From positions 15,913,486 through 15,977,485 of the forward strand of contig NC_133478.1 in the NCBI RefSeq assembly GCF_025370935.1: a stretch of DNA of 64,000 nt, given 5' to 3'. The notes below the pieces were generated by a model. That model searched no databases. It saw only the letters and a list, made by a program, of their open reading frames with translations, and was not told the origin of the DNA. A program made the translations under genes and the position numbers. Source of the DNA: Choristoneura fumiferana (lineage: Eukaryota > Arthropoda > Insecta > Lepidoptera > Tortricidae). Shown one piece after another: positions 13,195 to 23,700 of this stretch (position 1 is its first letter; each line of letters opens with the position of its first letter).

Positions 13195-13265
13195 CACGCC
13201 TGTATTCCCAAATAGGGTAGGCTGAGCACACGAAACGTTACCGCTTCGGAGCCACTTTTAGCAAT
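13195..13265 (-). mobile_element. LINE 3' terminal fragment
   Basis: ATCACGCCTGTATTCCCAAA followed by TAGGGTAGGCTGAGCACACG also occurs at 28295-28375 and, truncated, at 50285-50320. All lie next to a CA-rich tract, as expected of the reversed 3' end of a retroelement with a (GT)n-like tail. Confidence 0.5.
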
Positions 13266-13854
13266 TTTGGGCTTTATTATGTAGAGGTGTAATTCTAACC
13301 CGACATAACACGGGTATTACACACATTTTATATTTTAGCTCTACATAAACGTCTGTTCTGAAAACCATTACATTTTACTATTAATAACTGTAATAATTCA
13401 AAAAACTGGCCAAGTGTGAGGAGGCCCGCGAACTGAGGGTTCCGTAAAACTTCAAAAATTAAAATGGAGTAAATCTACATATCTAGACACCCTGTTCAAG
13501 TTTATAAAATATGGTTCTCGTATTGGATCCTAATAATAATGATTAGATATTTATAAATAAACTCACTTTTGCTACTTTATGCTTATCATGTTTTTTCTAT
13601 TCGAAGGTTCTATTGTATTATTTGTGTGTGAAGTAAAAACACTTACGTTACGGACTTTAAAAATGCCTTTACACAGTTTTACTCATATAATTTATTTTCT
13701 TAATTCTTAATTATCTTTTAACTGGTAATAGTCAGATCACGAAGGCTCACGACACGCACACAGTGTCTTAGAGGAATTAAGTTGATTTGAGTTTATGCAC
13801 TCATAATTAATACGGTGTATAATCATCTCGAACAAAAAAAACGATAAATTGGAG
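13266..13854. other. Intergenic, nothing recognised
   Basis: AT-rich sequence without a supported frame. A GAACTGAGGGTTCCGTAAAA motif near 13430 recalls the GGTTCCGTA repeat family. Confidence 0.4.
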
Positions 13855-13958
13855 TTGAAAATACAAACTGAAATATAGATGCACAGAAAAACCAGAAAAA
13901 TAAATATAATAAATATATATTTTTTTCTGTGCATCTATATTTCAGTTTGTATTTTCAA
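13855..13958. repeat. Perfect 37-bp inverted repeat
   Basis: 13855-13891 and 13922-13958 are exact reverse complements (arm begins TTGAAAATACAAACTGAAAT) separated by 30 AT-rich bases. One arm recurs at 55415-55460 inside a SINE-B copy, with slight divergence, so the arm belongs to a dispersed repeat. The perfect match implies a recent inverted duplication or gene-conversion-like homogenisation. Confidence 0.8.
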
Positions 13959-14775
13959 TTTAGGTTTTACGGGATGACCGTAAAAGTAGAAATTTGGAAT
14001 TGAAATAAAAAATACAAAAAGATTCCAAAAAACCAATCCTGATAAATTGGAGTACAATTATAACAGAGGGTATATTAAGCAAAGCTCTGCACAGGGGGCG
14101 ACACTAGCGCAAACCTACATGAACAATGTTAGTTCCCTTTATATTTATGGCATAACCAAAGAGTAGTATACCTATAGAATCATGAATATTTATTAGTAAC
14201 AAAATAACATGATATTTACATCAATAGTAACGATAGAGCTATATTTTCAAAAAAATAATTAAAATAAAATGATATTATGGCATTTAAAATACTCAAAAAA
14301 CTGTGTACTGTTTTGTGCTCGTGCTGCACTCTGACGGAAGAAAATTACAGTAATATTCCCTATTGTGGAAGCTATTAGTAGATATTATACATATGTATGA
14401 GTAGAGTACAGAAAAAGTGCCGACAAAAATTTGACAATTTTTTTAAACCGGTAATAACGCGGCTAGTTCTATTAAATACCTAGATTTTTCATTACTTTAA
14501 CGTAATTCGCAAGAACGAAACCTTAAGTAAGACAATAATTGAATACGATTCAGAATTACTTGCGAGACAAAATCTCAATTTAAATTGGAGGGTTTCATCG
14601 TAATCGCATTGGTTGAAACTGATTTAACTGAGGCTGTAATTTCACATCGTTTAATTTGAAATTACTGAGTAGAACCAATGGTCTGCTATAATATATATAA
14701 ATGGAGATCTAGTACGCAAAGATATTAATTGCTCAATGGTGTTAATTATAACGGTTTAACGGTCTAATAATTTTA
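13959..14775. other. Intergenic, nothing recognised
   Basis: AT-rich, no supported feature. The last three bases (14773-14775, TTA) are the target duplication of the next MITE. Confidence 0.4.
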
Positions 14776-15003
14776 AGCGGCAATTACACTGCGTAGTTCA
14801 CCTAATGCGGTCGCCGAATTTGTTTCAAACTACTTCGGCGAACGAACGTCGTCTTTACATTAGTCTGTCCGTCTACTGCGGCGGCCATATTAAGGCGGTG
14901 GCAGCTGTCGCTCGCCGAATGCGGCCGACTACCTACCGTGTTCCTTACACTTTTGCGGTCGCCGCATGCAGCATGCGGCGAACGACTCACTGTAATTCCC
15001 GCT
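14776..15003. mobile_element. GC-rich Harbinger-like MITE
   Basis: 228 bp with inverted ends AGCGGCAATTACACTGCG and, reversed, AGCGGGAATTACAGTGAG, flanked by TTA (14773-14775 and 15004-15006). The TTA duplication fits PIF/Harbinger. The interior is GC-rich (GGTCGCCGCATGCAGCATGC), in contrast with its surroundings, which gives spurious open frames on both strands (14802-14990 and 14805-15023). Confidence 0.75.
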
Positions 15004-15075
15004 TTAGTGGTTTAGAATTCTAGTTTCTCTCCTTTGTTAATATTACCTAATTATTGTGTCGTTTCTATAAACAAG

Positions 15076-15363
15076 TCATCATCATCATCCCAGCCTATAA
15101 ACGTCCCACTGCAGGGCACAGGCCTCCCCTCAGAATTTGAGGGCTGGGACCATAGTTACCACGGACCTAGTGCTGAGGATTAGGAACTTTACACACACCA
15201 TGTATGTAATTACTTCGCAGGTTTTTTGTAGGTTTTTCACGATGTTTTCCTACACCGTATATTTCAAATGTGACTTCACACATGAATTTTAGGTGCGTGC
15301 CTGGGTTTGAACTCACGATCCGTTGCTTGAGAAGCGGTAGGGCAAACCACTAGGCCAACATGG
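15076..15363 (-). mobile_element. SINE-A, tRNA-derived, full-length copy
   Basis: On the minus strand it starts at a tRNA-like head with box A near TTGGCCTAGTGGTTTGCC and box B GATCGTGAGTTCAAACCC. It continues through an AATTCATGTG-containing body and ends with AGTGGGACGTTTATAGGCTG and a (GAT)n tail. It aligns with 18100-18407. RNA polymerase III internal-promoter organisation is inferred from the boxes. Confidence 0.75.
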
Positions 15364-15529
15364 CTTTGCTTGTCTTTCATGGTAAATCACGTTAGCTAAG
15401 TTGTATTTGCGTCCATTACTTGTATTTGGTTTGACCTAGTTTGAGACCTGTTGACATCGGCGTTACCAAGTGAGCGTTGCCAAGATCTCATTACCTGATC
15501 TCATTATGAATACGTGGTGGAGTCTATAG

Positions 15530-16232
15530 TAGAGGTGGACGTTATTTCACGTCACCGTATGCAAGTAACTGGTGAAGTGCTGAATAACCAAATCACTGGT
15601 TTCACGTCAAGCGACAAGTGGTGATTTTTGTAACGAGCTATTTTTGTGGTGATGCGATTTTCGCCTTAACGTTACAGACGCCACGAGTAGCACAGAGTAA
15701 GAAGTATAACCTTAACTTTATACAACGTCAATGAAATGATTCCTAGATTATGAAACTATTGTAATAATTAATTTAATGTAATATTTGACATGTAATTTTT
15801 TTTATTTTATGAATAAAGGAATATGAATATAATATGGATATTGATATCACATCGAAAAACGATGCTTGTGATAAATAACGTCATAGCTCAATAGCTTGTA
15901 TTAAATTGCGTTAAATACTAGTTTTAATTCTAATTAGAAAGAAAGAAAGAAAAACATTTATTCGTGACATTTTTACAAATAAAAGAAAAAGAAAAAAGGA
16001 AATAAATTTTGTCACGAAATGGTCCCAACTCAGCATGATGTCAACCTTGCGGCCGACGCTGGTCTTCCGTTGGTCGTGTAATTCAGTTACTTACAGTGAC
16101 TGTCATAGAACGCGTCACTGCAGGCAGTGAAAGAAACTTGTTACTAAAATCACTGGTTTTAGTAACCAGTGACATGATTCTTGTCACCAGTTTCGTTTCG
16201 TTTCGCTCAAATCACGTAACGACCCACACCTA
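15530..16232. mobile_element. Non-autonomous hAT-like transposon
   Basis: 703 bp with inverted ends TAGAGGTGGACGTTATTTC and, reversed, TAGGTGTGGGTCGTTACGTG. It is flanked by an 8-bp near-duplication, GTCTATAG (15522-15529) and GTCTATAA (16233-16240), as hAT elements make. Subterminal CACTGGTTTTAGTAACCAGT repeats resemble hAT transposase-binding repeats. About 15936-16075 looks like a reversed LINE end (AAGAAAGAAAG, ACATTTATTCGTGAC) inserted inside. No transposase frame. Confidence 0.75.
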
Positions 16233-16240
16233 GTCTATAA

Positions 16241-16503
16241 TAAATAAAATAAATATCACGGGACAATTCACACCAATTTACCTAGTCCCAAATTAAGCTT
16301 AGCAAAGCTTGTGTTATGGGTACTAAGCAACGGATAAATATAATTATATAGATAGACACATACTTGAATACATATTAAACACCCAAGACCCGAGAACAAA
16401 CATTCGTATTTTTCATACAAATATCTGCCCCAACACGGGAATTGAACCCGGGACCGCAAGCTTCGTAGTCAGGTTCTCTAACCACTAGGCCATCTGGTCG
16501 TCT
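16241..16503 (-). mobile_element. SINE-B, tRNA-derived copy
   Basis: On the minus strand: head ATGGCCTAGTGGTTAGAGAA (box A) and a box B relic GGTTCAATTCCCG, body with AATGTTTGTTCTCGGGTCTT, and a 3' end with AAGCTTTGCTAAG ... GGGACTAGG and GTCCCGTGATATTTATTTTA. Other copies are at 21316, 31390, 41824 and 55270. Confidence 0.75.
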
Positions 16504-16663
16504 AAAGATCGTCTATAGACTAAACACAGGGCATGCGGCTGAATGGTGTTGGATCAGATGGCTATCTCCCTTGATCGTACAAATTTAAAATAGGTAGAAC
16601 CAAAGGCATAAGGAAATAAGTTTTTGGTTTAACCAATAACTTTTCGAAACGTTTTTGGTGACG

Positions 16664-17247
16664 TGGGTGGTTATACCTACAGGGAGGCTCCTTTAGATTG
16701 GCCGGTATGGGAAAGTCCGAAACTATAAGACCAGGAACCATGTCATCGATTTTAATAACAAAAAAACTTGTACTCAACTCGGGAATCGAACCCGAACGTT
16801 TTGAAAAATAAAACTTACATTATTTAAGAATATGAAAACAATGCATTTTATTCATTCTAAGTATCGTATTTCATAGTAACATTTTTATTGCTTATGACCT
16901 ACACTATCGATATCCAAATAGAAATAATGTAAGTTTTATTTTTTCAAAACAAACTGTTTCGATGCCCGTACTGAGAACAAGTTTTTTTTTTAATGTTTGA
17001 ATGTAGTTTTTCTTGTTAGGTACTAAAAAAGATGGCATGGTTCCTAAGAACCGATCTTCGCTACGTCTTATAGCTTCAGACTTTCCCATACTGAATTAAA
17101 AGAATTTCTTTCAGGATCATAAGGTCGCGGGTGAGCAAAGAAAGTTTTAGTTCATTGATTATGGACCTCCGCAAAGTAACGGCTGATTCAATAAATTATT
17201 TCCCATACTGATCGATCCAAATGAGCCACCCTGTATAACCACTCACG
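16664..17247. mobile_element. Large fold-back element (M13) carrying a later insertion
   Basis: The arms extend about 200 bp. Left GTGGTTATACCTACAGGGAG ... GGTATGGGAAAGTCCGAAAC ... AGGAACCATGTCATC pairs with right GATGGCATGGTTCCTAAG ... TTTCCCATACTG ... CCACCCTGTATAACCAC. Inner arms pair through ACTTGTACTCA and AATAAAACTTACATTATTT. The right arm is broken by 17095-17198. No coding capacity; the 61- and 71-codon frames are arm artefacts. Confidence 0.7.
17095..17198 (-). mobile_element. 104-bp insertion flanked by a 13-bp duplication
   Basis: The fold-back arm sequence TTTCCCATACTGA occurs at 17082-17094 and again at 17199-17211, bracketing 104 bp that carry the inverted form of the dispersed GAATCAGGCGTTACTTTGCG repeat seen at 6885. 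A 13-bp duplication is typical of target-primed retroposition and not of Harbinger or Tc1 elements. Confidence 0.7.
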
Positions 17248-18039
17248 CTATTTTATTACTAAAATAATTCAAACACAAATAAAGACATAAAACAAATAAC
17301 CTTCGTGTGGATTAATAAATATCAGAGATATCCAATATAAGAGTCCATTTAGATGGTGTTATGCAAGAAGCTATAACGCAAAAATATATTGGCATGAAAT
17401 GTAAAGTTTTTATCAACCGACTTCAAAAAGAGAAGGTTAACAAGTCGGTTTTTTTATTACCTACTAGTTTCAGATCATATTTCGCAGGACATAAAGTAAA
17501 AAATATGAGTCACCGACTTCAAAATGATAGAATTTTCCAGTTTTTTTATTTGTTCGATTTAAAAATGTTGTTATACTTTTTTACACGCCTTTTGCTAATG
17601 CAATTGATTCAATAGTAGTTTTTTTGTCTTGTTTGCTGCCATTTTTCTTACAAATCATCTTCTTTTTCTTACAAATTATAAATCTTTAGAAAAATCGACG
17701 AGTCTCCAGCGACATTAATATTCTGGTTAAGTATACCAATTTTAATTTAATCCATACATAAAAAAATAAATGAATTAGGTTAGTTACCTTCATTTTACAT
17801 TGAATGGTATTAATTTGATTAGGTACAGTTAATTATACATTGCATAACCCCATCCAATTATTGGTAGAATTAACTATTCTAATTAATTTCGCTGAAACTG
17901 GCTACAATTGATATTAATGAATCTTGGTTGTAACAGCTAAATAAATTTGAGTAAGACAAAGTGATACAACAATTATAGCTTTATTTATTACAACATGATA
18001 TCAAGTTTAATACACTGCATTAGCATCTGTAGTTGAATG
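17248..18039. other. Intergenic with GACTTCAAAA repeat remnants
   Basis: 17415-17525 holds CAACCGACTTCAAAAAGAG, AACAAGTCGGTTTTTTTA and CACCGACTTCAAAATGATAG, related to 12750-13135. The rest is AT-rich without supported genes. Confidence 0.45.
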
Positions 18040-18407
18040 TCATCATCATCATCATATCATCGTATTACTATTGGACATAGGCCTCAGGCCGTGATTGAAG
18101 CCGTGGTGGCCGAGTGGTTTGACCTATGGCCTCTCAAGCAGAGGATCGTGGGTTCAATCCCCGGCTCGCACCTCTGAGTTTTTCGAAATTCATGTGCGGA
18201 ATTACATTTGAAATTTACCACGAGCTTTACAGTGAAGGAATACATCGTGAGGAAACCTGCCTGCACAAACCTGCGAAGCAATTCAATAGTGTGTGTGAAG
18301 TTCCCAATCCGCACTGGGCCCGCGTGGGAACTACTGTCCAAGCCCTCTCATTCTGAGGGGAGCCCTGTGCCCTGCAGTGGGACGTATATAGGCTGGCATG
18401 ATGATAG
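18040..18407 (+). mobile_element. SINE-A full-length copy inside an RTE remnant
   Basis: SINE-A proper runs from 18100 (box A GTGGCCGAGTGGTTTGACC, box B GATCGTGGGTTCAATCCCC) to GTATATAGGCTGGCATGATG near 18405. Positions 18040-18092 read on the minus strand as an RTE 3' end with a (GAT)n tail (GAGGCCTATGTCCAATAG), and 18408-18552 is RTE C-terminal coding on the same strand. The SINE therefore probably landed in, or next to, an RTE end. Confidence 0.65.
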
Positions 18408-18552
18408 GTCTCGGGCCTCCCACATAGGCCTCCAGTCTTTGCTCCGATTGGAAGCAGCCAGAACCCATGAACCCGTGGCTTTAACCAGGTCATCCGTCCA
18501 TGTCGTCGGTGGACGTCTTACGTGCGCTTCCCGATCCACGTTCTCCATTTAG
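18408..18552 (-). pseudogene. RTE-type ORF C-terminal fragment
   Basis: Minus-strand translation gives RPPTTWTDDLVKATGS and AASNRSKDWRPMWEA. This is the same region as GRPPTRWSDDLVKIAGSRWM in the copy at 42676-43227. Only about 45 residues remain, without the reverse-transcriptase core, and the 3' end meets the tail of SINE-A head-on. Confidence 0.65.
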
Positions 18553-20299
18553 ACTCAGTTAAATGTCATTTCGTCCGAATTATGTGGGTTGATGAAAAGT
18601 TGTTCTTTAATGTTCGTAACAAAATCTTTCTTAAAGGTTAAATAATATTATTTGGAACTTTATAAATCATTAATTTAATTTTGGTTTCGGAAGAGTAAAG
18701 ATTCTAATCGAACTTCAAAGTTACTTATCGTCTGGAATAGTGAAAGTTGATCAACCTTTTCTTGTCACCATAGACTATAGTTACGGTCTCCTGAGTCACT
18801 CTTTTTACCATAAGTTTATAAGATTAAAATTTGCTAAACATGCATTTTTGTGGTAGTTTTAAGCCCTTTCTTTTGACATAATATTTCTTCTATTAAACTG
18901 TACTACTTTTGTCCCCTCGCTGACGGGACAGAATAATAACAAGAAATAGTAGATCCACCCCTCTACGAAAATACCTCGCAAATGAAATATTATGTAGTTT
19001 TACAAAGAAAAGGATTTAACTTCATGCTCTTCTTTTAACTATATACGTTACATTTTTAAAATATTTATTCGTTTTAGAAAAACGAAGAAAAAGCCTAAAA
19101 ACGCGTGTGTTGTGACAAACCTACCTTGAGCCGCCGCGCTTCCCCCCTTATGGTTTTTAATTTCCCATGTTATTCTCAATTACTTTTTAATAATTAAGTG
19201 CACATTCAATTGTTCTAAGTCATTTCCTGCTGTTAATACGGTATTTGACTATTTTGTATGTTTTATAATTTAAAAATTCACAATGCCTGTTATCGAATAG
19301 AGATTTTTTTTAAGCTACCTTTACAAATAAAAAAGTTATAATGGTTTGAAATTCAAGATTAGACAGAGAAAGACATACTGGCATGTGACGTCACACGCCA
19401 GTACCGCCATACTTGCTGTATAGAGAAAAGCGTTTGAGAAAGATATTTTCAAAAAAACACTAAAAATCCAATTTTCAACCGATTTAAATTTTCTCTTCGC
19501 TAAACACTATCTGTATATCCATATTTACAAAATAATATTAAGATATGGCAAATTAAGGAGTTGTCAAATATCGTATTCCACATGGCAGGCGTCAATTGAA
19601 ACTCACTCAGCTGACAAAAGCTTAACGGCTTGCTACAGCATCACGCTATCTTTGATCTGTGGAACCCATCCGACAACTAAACGTAACATAATCAAAACAA
19701 CTCCATTTATTCGGCAAGAGCTCGTTTCAGTAACGTCATAATATAAGAGGACTCGTTGACAAAACGGGCGAAATGAAACCGACCACCCTGTGTAGTTTCG
19801 CAAAGTTATTTCGCTGATAGCGAACACATTTGGGGCTCTTACGCTACAAGGCATAAGAGCGGGTGTTCTCTAGTTTTTTCGAACGTAAGTGTTGTAGGGG
19901 AAATGCTATTGGAAAAAAAGTTGGCGGCCAGTGTACACGCCTCGACCGCATCGTATGGAGTCATCATTTTATACTTAACCCCTGTTTGCCATTCTGCGAC
20001 GTTTTTGCAGTTTTAATAAAAGATCCCGTCGCATAGATGTGGGACTTATTAGAGGTGGCTTTTATTATTATGTTGGGCCGCATTTGGCCATAACATATGG
20101 GTATAATTAGGATTTAGATTTACTTTTTAAAAAACCTTTTTTATTATACCAGACTTAGAGCCGGGCCGCTACATAAAAGTGTAATTTAAATTGAAATATG
20201 GCTGGGCTTTTAGAATAATGTACTTTAGGTTGTAATTGAACCAAGTCATTATCATATTAGTATCAAAATTATCGATATGATAATTGAAATTTCGTTGAT
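18553..20299. other. Intergenic, no gene seen
   Basis: AT-rich. A minus frame at 19633-19854 (73 codons) has no recognisable domain and lies in sequence I suspect is repetitive (ACCGACCACCCTGTGTAG). Nothing else supported. Confidence 0.4.
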
Positions 20300-20494
20300 T
20301 GGTGCCCTTCTACTGTGCGGTTTAAACGTTCCTTTATACCTCGCACGTGTGTAATATGGAATGGACTCACTGCTGGGGTTTTTCCATGTAGCTATGATCT
20401 GGGTACATTCAAAAGGCGAATGTATCGTCTATTGCAAGGCCGGCAACGCACCCGCAGTCCTAATAATATTGTAGGTGTCCAGGGGCGGCGGTGA
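20300..20494 (+). pseudogene. Non-LTR retrotransposon ORF2 C-terminal remnant
   Basis: Open frame of 65 codons with no start: RFKRSFIPRTCVIWNGLTAG, then VFPCSYDLGTFKRRMYRLLQ and GRQRTRSP, ending TGA. Known lepidopteran non-LTR retrotransposon ORF2 proteins end in a similar block (FIPRT..WN.LP..VFP..YDL..FKR....L.GRQR). The fragment is 5'-truncated and in frame throughout, and is followed directly by its 3' untranslated end. Confidence 0.7.
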
Positions 20495-20550
20495 TCACTT
20501 ACCATCAGGTGACCCGCCCGCTCGTTTGCCAGCTGATTGATTAAAAAAAA
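20495..20550 (+). mobile_element. 3' UTR of the 20300 element
   Basis: TCACTTACCATCAGGTGACC then CGCTCGTTTGCCAGCTGATT and an A-rich tail. The wording resembles the CATCAGGAGACCCACTTGCT end of the LINE copies at 187, 7060 and 32350, so these families may share a 3' end. Confidence 0.6.
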
Positions 20551-21315
20551 TCAAGGTACGTGGAACAAAACCCAAATTTAAATCATAAAATGATTAATGA
20601 CCGCGATAGTCTTAAACATTATGATTCATGAACTTTTATTATTATTACAAAATAACGTATAAAAAACGCAATTTAACTTCGGAAATTTTTTGATAAGTTT
20701 TAATAATGTGGCCTGAATTTTACACCACACGTGTATTGCTGGAAAATCAAAATTACGTATCCCAAAAAGACCAATCCCATCCCATTAGCGCCATCTATTT
20801 TCCACCACCGCGTACTAATTCCTCGATCAATAACGCAATAAAAACATCCGCCGGCCACCGCACTATCCATATCACTTAGATCTAATCGGATTTTCCTTAT
20901 CCATTAGAAGTATTTCAGAGCTAAAAGGAAATCGGTCCGCAAAATGTTTGACAGCTCGTATTTGACCAAATTCGAGGCACGTTCGCTGCGATATCTTTTT
21001 TTATCTCGGATGCGAGTATAATGTAAAATTGAGGCTCAATTTTATGACTCACTTGAATTAACGCGATGGAGTTTCGTAACGAATAAGATTGGTGAATTAT
21101 AGGCTACGGTTTCCAATCTGATACGCGACGGTTATCAAGCGCGTCACCCTTGAATATGGCTTATGACTCGATGCTGGTAAAAAGGGTTTCAACTGGTTGG
21201 TTTTTTCGTGATTTTATCTGTGTGAATGGTCATTCTCCGTAAGCTTTGTTTTCTAACTAAAGCTTTGATTAAAAGCGTTACACGTTTGACAAACATGTTT
21301 AGTAATGACCTACCG
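20551..21315. other. Intergenic, nothing recognised
   Basis: No supported gene, tandem repeat or inverted repeat. Confidence 0.4.
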
Positions 21316-21592
21316 GGCGACGACCAAGTTGTTAGAAGTTGTTAGAGAATTTGCCTACGAAGCTTATGTCCAGGTTCGATTCCCAGCCGGGGCAGATATT
21401 GTATTGTAATTAATTTAAATTTACGTGTAAAACATACGAATGTTTGTTCTCGGGTTTGGATGAAAAATATCGAAGTATGTATTTAAAAATAAAAAGAATG
21501 TTTATCTGTTGCCTAGTTCCATAGTATAAGCTTTGCTTAGTTTGTGTCTAAGCCAATTGGCGTCACACAATATTTAATTTTTTATTTATTTA
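21316..21592 (+). mobile_element. SINE-B copy
   Basis: Diverged tRNA-like head (AGAGAATTTGCCTACGAAGC, box B AGGTTCGATTCCCAGCC), body AATGTTTGTTCTCGGG, and 3' end TATAAGCTTTGCTTAGTTTG ... CCAATTGGCG. Its 3' half is included in the tandem duplication that starts at 21498. Confidence 0.75.
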
Positions 21593-21674
21593 GAAAATGT
21601 GGTGTTTCAAAGGACCTATTAAAAATAAAATAAAAAAATTAAGTAAAGCCAAAGAAACTAGGGTAAAACGACTT

Positions 21675-21780
21675 AAACTCAAAGTTCGTGTCGTGCGGTC
21701 CCTTTGACACTTAAATTATTTAATACGAGACCGAGAGACGATACTATACGAACTTCAGTTTCGAGTTTCGTTACCCCTGT
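21675..21780. mobile_element. M7 palindromic MITE, diverged copy
   Basis: CTCAAAGTTCGTGTCGTGCG then GTCCCTTTGACACTTA pairs imperfectly with ACTATACGAACTTCAGTTTC. Belongs with 22387-22510. Confidence 0.6.
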
Positions 21781-22386
21781 TGATCGTTTGTATACCAGGT
21801 TGGAAACTTTGTCTACTATGAATAAAATGTATCATACAGCTGTCATAGAAATCATACCAAAATTGATTATGAAACCATCGGTACGCGATTCAGTTTACTC
21901 GATTGTATGTAACAATAGCGACGCATACACAATCAGTTCACAAATCAATATAAAAAAAATGATCACTCTTTGGAGATATATTTCTTGAACCTGGTCTTTC
22001 CGTACTGCCTGTCTTTGATTTTATCTCAAGAACCATAATAGAGAGTTTTTAGTATATTTGCCCTTTACATATTTGTTACAAATGTACGAAAACCTGGCGA
22101 GAGTCCAGTTCATATAGTTTTTTTTTTACTTCCTTAGCCAATGGCAAAAACGGAACCTTTATGCATTCGTCATGTCTGTCTGTCTGTTTGTCCGTAATAT
22201 CATAGTATGTTTATCTGTTGCCTAGTCTCCATAGTATAAGCTTTGCTTAGTTTGTGACTAGGCCAATTGGCGTAACACGATATTTATTTATTTTTAATTT
22301 ATTTAATGAAAAAGTGGTGTTTAAAAGGACCTATTAAAATAAAATAAAAAAACAAATGAAAAATTAAGTAATGCCAAATAAACTGC

Positions 22387-22510
22387 AGGGCTACCACGAA
22401 ACTCGAAGTTCGTATCGTGCGGTCCCTCTGACACTTATACTATTTAATACGAGAGCGAGAGGGACGGTACTATACGAACTTCGAGTTTCGAGTTTCGTAG
22501 TACCCCTGCT
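22387..22510. mobile_element. M7 palindromic MITE, best copy
   Basis: The left arm CTACCACGAAACTCGAAGTT then CGTATCGTGCGGTCCCTCT is complementary to the right arm AGAGGGACGGTACTATACGA then ACTTCGAGTTTCGAGTTTCG. No coding capacity. Copies also at 21675, 23855 and 39385. Confidence 0.75.
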
Positions 22511-22552
22511 GATCGTTTGTATACCAGGTTGGAAACTTTGTACTACTAATGT

Positions 22553-22806
22553 TATACGGGTGACTTCAAATTGGTAATACAAAATTAGTGTTTCGTGCTC
22601 AGTTAATGCTGGGTAATATAATGCATTAACTCTTTTATTGAAATAAGTCCGATAAAATTTGCGGTTTCCATACATTGTTCATGATTTCGTATAGGTACCA
22701 ATAATGTATAGAAACCACAATTTTTTTCAGACTTATTTTAACAAAAGAGTTACTTAATGCATTATATTGAATTACCAATTTGAAGTTACCCTATGCATTA
22801 ACATTC
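22553..22806. mobile_element. Palindromic MITE M10, present only in duplication unit 2
   Basis: Inverted ends AATGTTATACGGGTGACTTC and (reversed right end) AATGTTAATGCATAGGGTAA, then CTTCAAATTGGTAAT in both arms. The inner arms pair through TGCATTAACTCTTTT and AAAAGAGTTACTTAATGCA. The homologous spot in unit 1 (near 21815) lacks it. Confidence 0.7.
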
Positions 22807-23419
22807 CATACAGCTGTCATAGAAATCATAGCAAAATTGATTATGAAAAGGTTCCATCTGGTACGCGATTCAGTTTCCTCGATCGTATGTAACAATAGCG
22901 TAATCATACAAATCATACAAACAAGTAAAAAATTCATATCGATTGGCGTTCTGTATCAAATGGTGACTCAAATGGAGCCCTATTTGTTGCAACACTATCT
23001 TTCCGTCTGTCCGTCACTTGATTTTATCTAAAGAACCGTAATAGAGAGCTTTTCTTATAGATTCAGCCGTTTTAGTATATTTTGATTACATATCTACAAA
23101 GTACGGAAACCTCGGTGCGAGAGTCCAGTTCGCACTTAGCTCGTTTTTAGGGTTCCGTAGCCAAATGGCAAAAAACGGAACCTTTATGCATTCGTCTTAT
23201 CTGTCTGTCCGTCCGTATGTCACAGCCACCTCTTTCCGAAACTATAAGAACTATACTATTGAAACTTGGTAAGTAGATATATTCTGTGAACCGAATTAAG
23301 ATTTTCAGCCAAAAATAGAAATTGTTTGGACCATGCTAGAATACAATTAATTATAGTCAAATGTAAGTTACGTTTCAGTGTTCAGCTGGCAACGTAAGCC
23401 ACCAAATGCCAAAATATGG

Positions 23420-23700
23420 GTCTTTATCGACTGGTAGATAATTATTAGTCATAATGTAATGTTTGACATAACTCTGTTTTTCTCGAAATCTTTTTATTTT
23501 TCACAATTTTTATAAAACAAACCTAACCTAACCTAATCAATAGAGTTCTACAGGTGACTATAGAAAAAATAATGAAAAATTAACGGTTTCAGCGGGAAAA
23601 AAAATATGACAAACATTATTATTATGACTTATAAAATTATGTTAGTCGAAAGGATTCCCCAAAATATGCAATGACTGTGAATTTCTATATGCGCATCCAC
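23420..23700. repeat. Word-repeat fold-back region 1
   Basis: Left GTCATAATGTAATGTTTGAC (23448 on) is matched by the reverse complement of right ACAAACATTATTATTATGAC (23609-23628). The core contains ACCTAACCTAACCTAATC (23521-23538). AT-rich, no frame. Grouped with 24761, 26630 and 50340 by architecture. Confidence 0.5.

Larger units (their letters stand above)
21498..23220. repeat. Tandem segmental duplication, 709-bp unit
   Basis: Unit 1 (21498-22206) and unit 2 (22207 to about 23220) start identically inside SINE-B (ATGTTTATCTGTTGCCTAGT). They share in order the SINE-B end, an M7 MITE, ATACCAGGTTGGAAACTTTG, ACAGCTGTCATAGAAATCAT, GTACGCGATTCAGTTT, and the end CGGAACCTTTATGCATTCGT. Unit 2 is longer mainly because of the MITE at 22553-22806. 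Short open frames here are incidental. Confidence 0.8.

Noticed and set aside
14802..15023. Overlapping open frames on both strands
   Set aside because: Open only because the MITE is GC-rich; palindromic, no domain.
18126..18552. Four overlapping frames around SINE-A
   Set aside because: Translations of SINE-A and of the adjacent RTE end; only the minus-strand DDLVK fragment is meaningful, as a relic.
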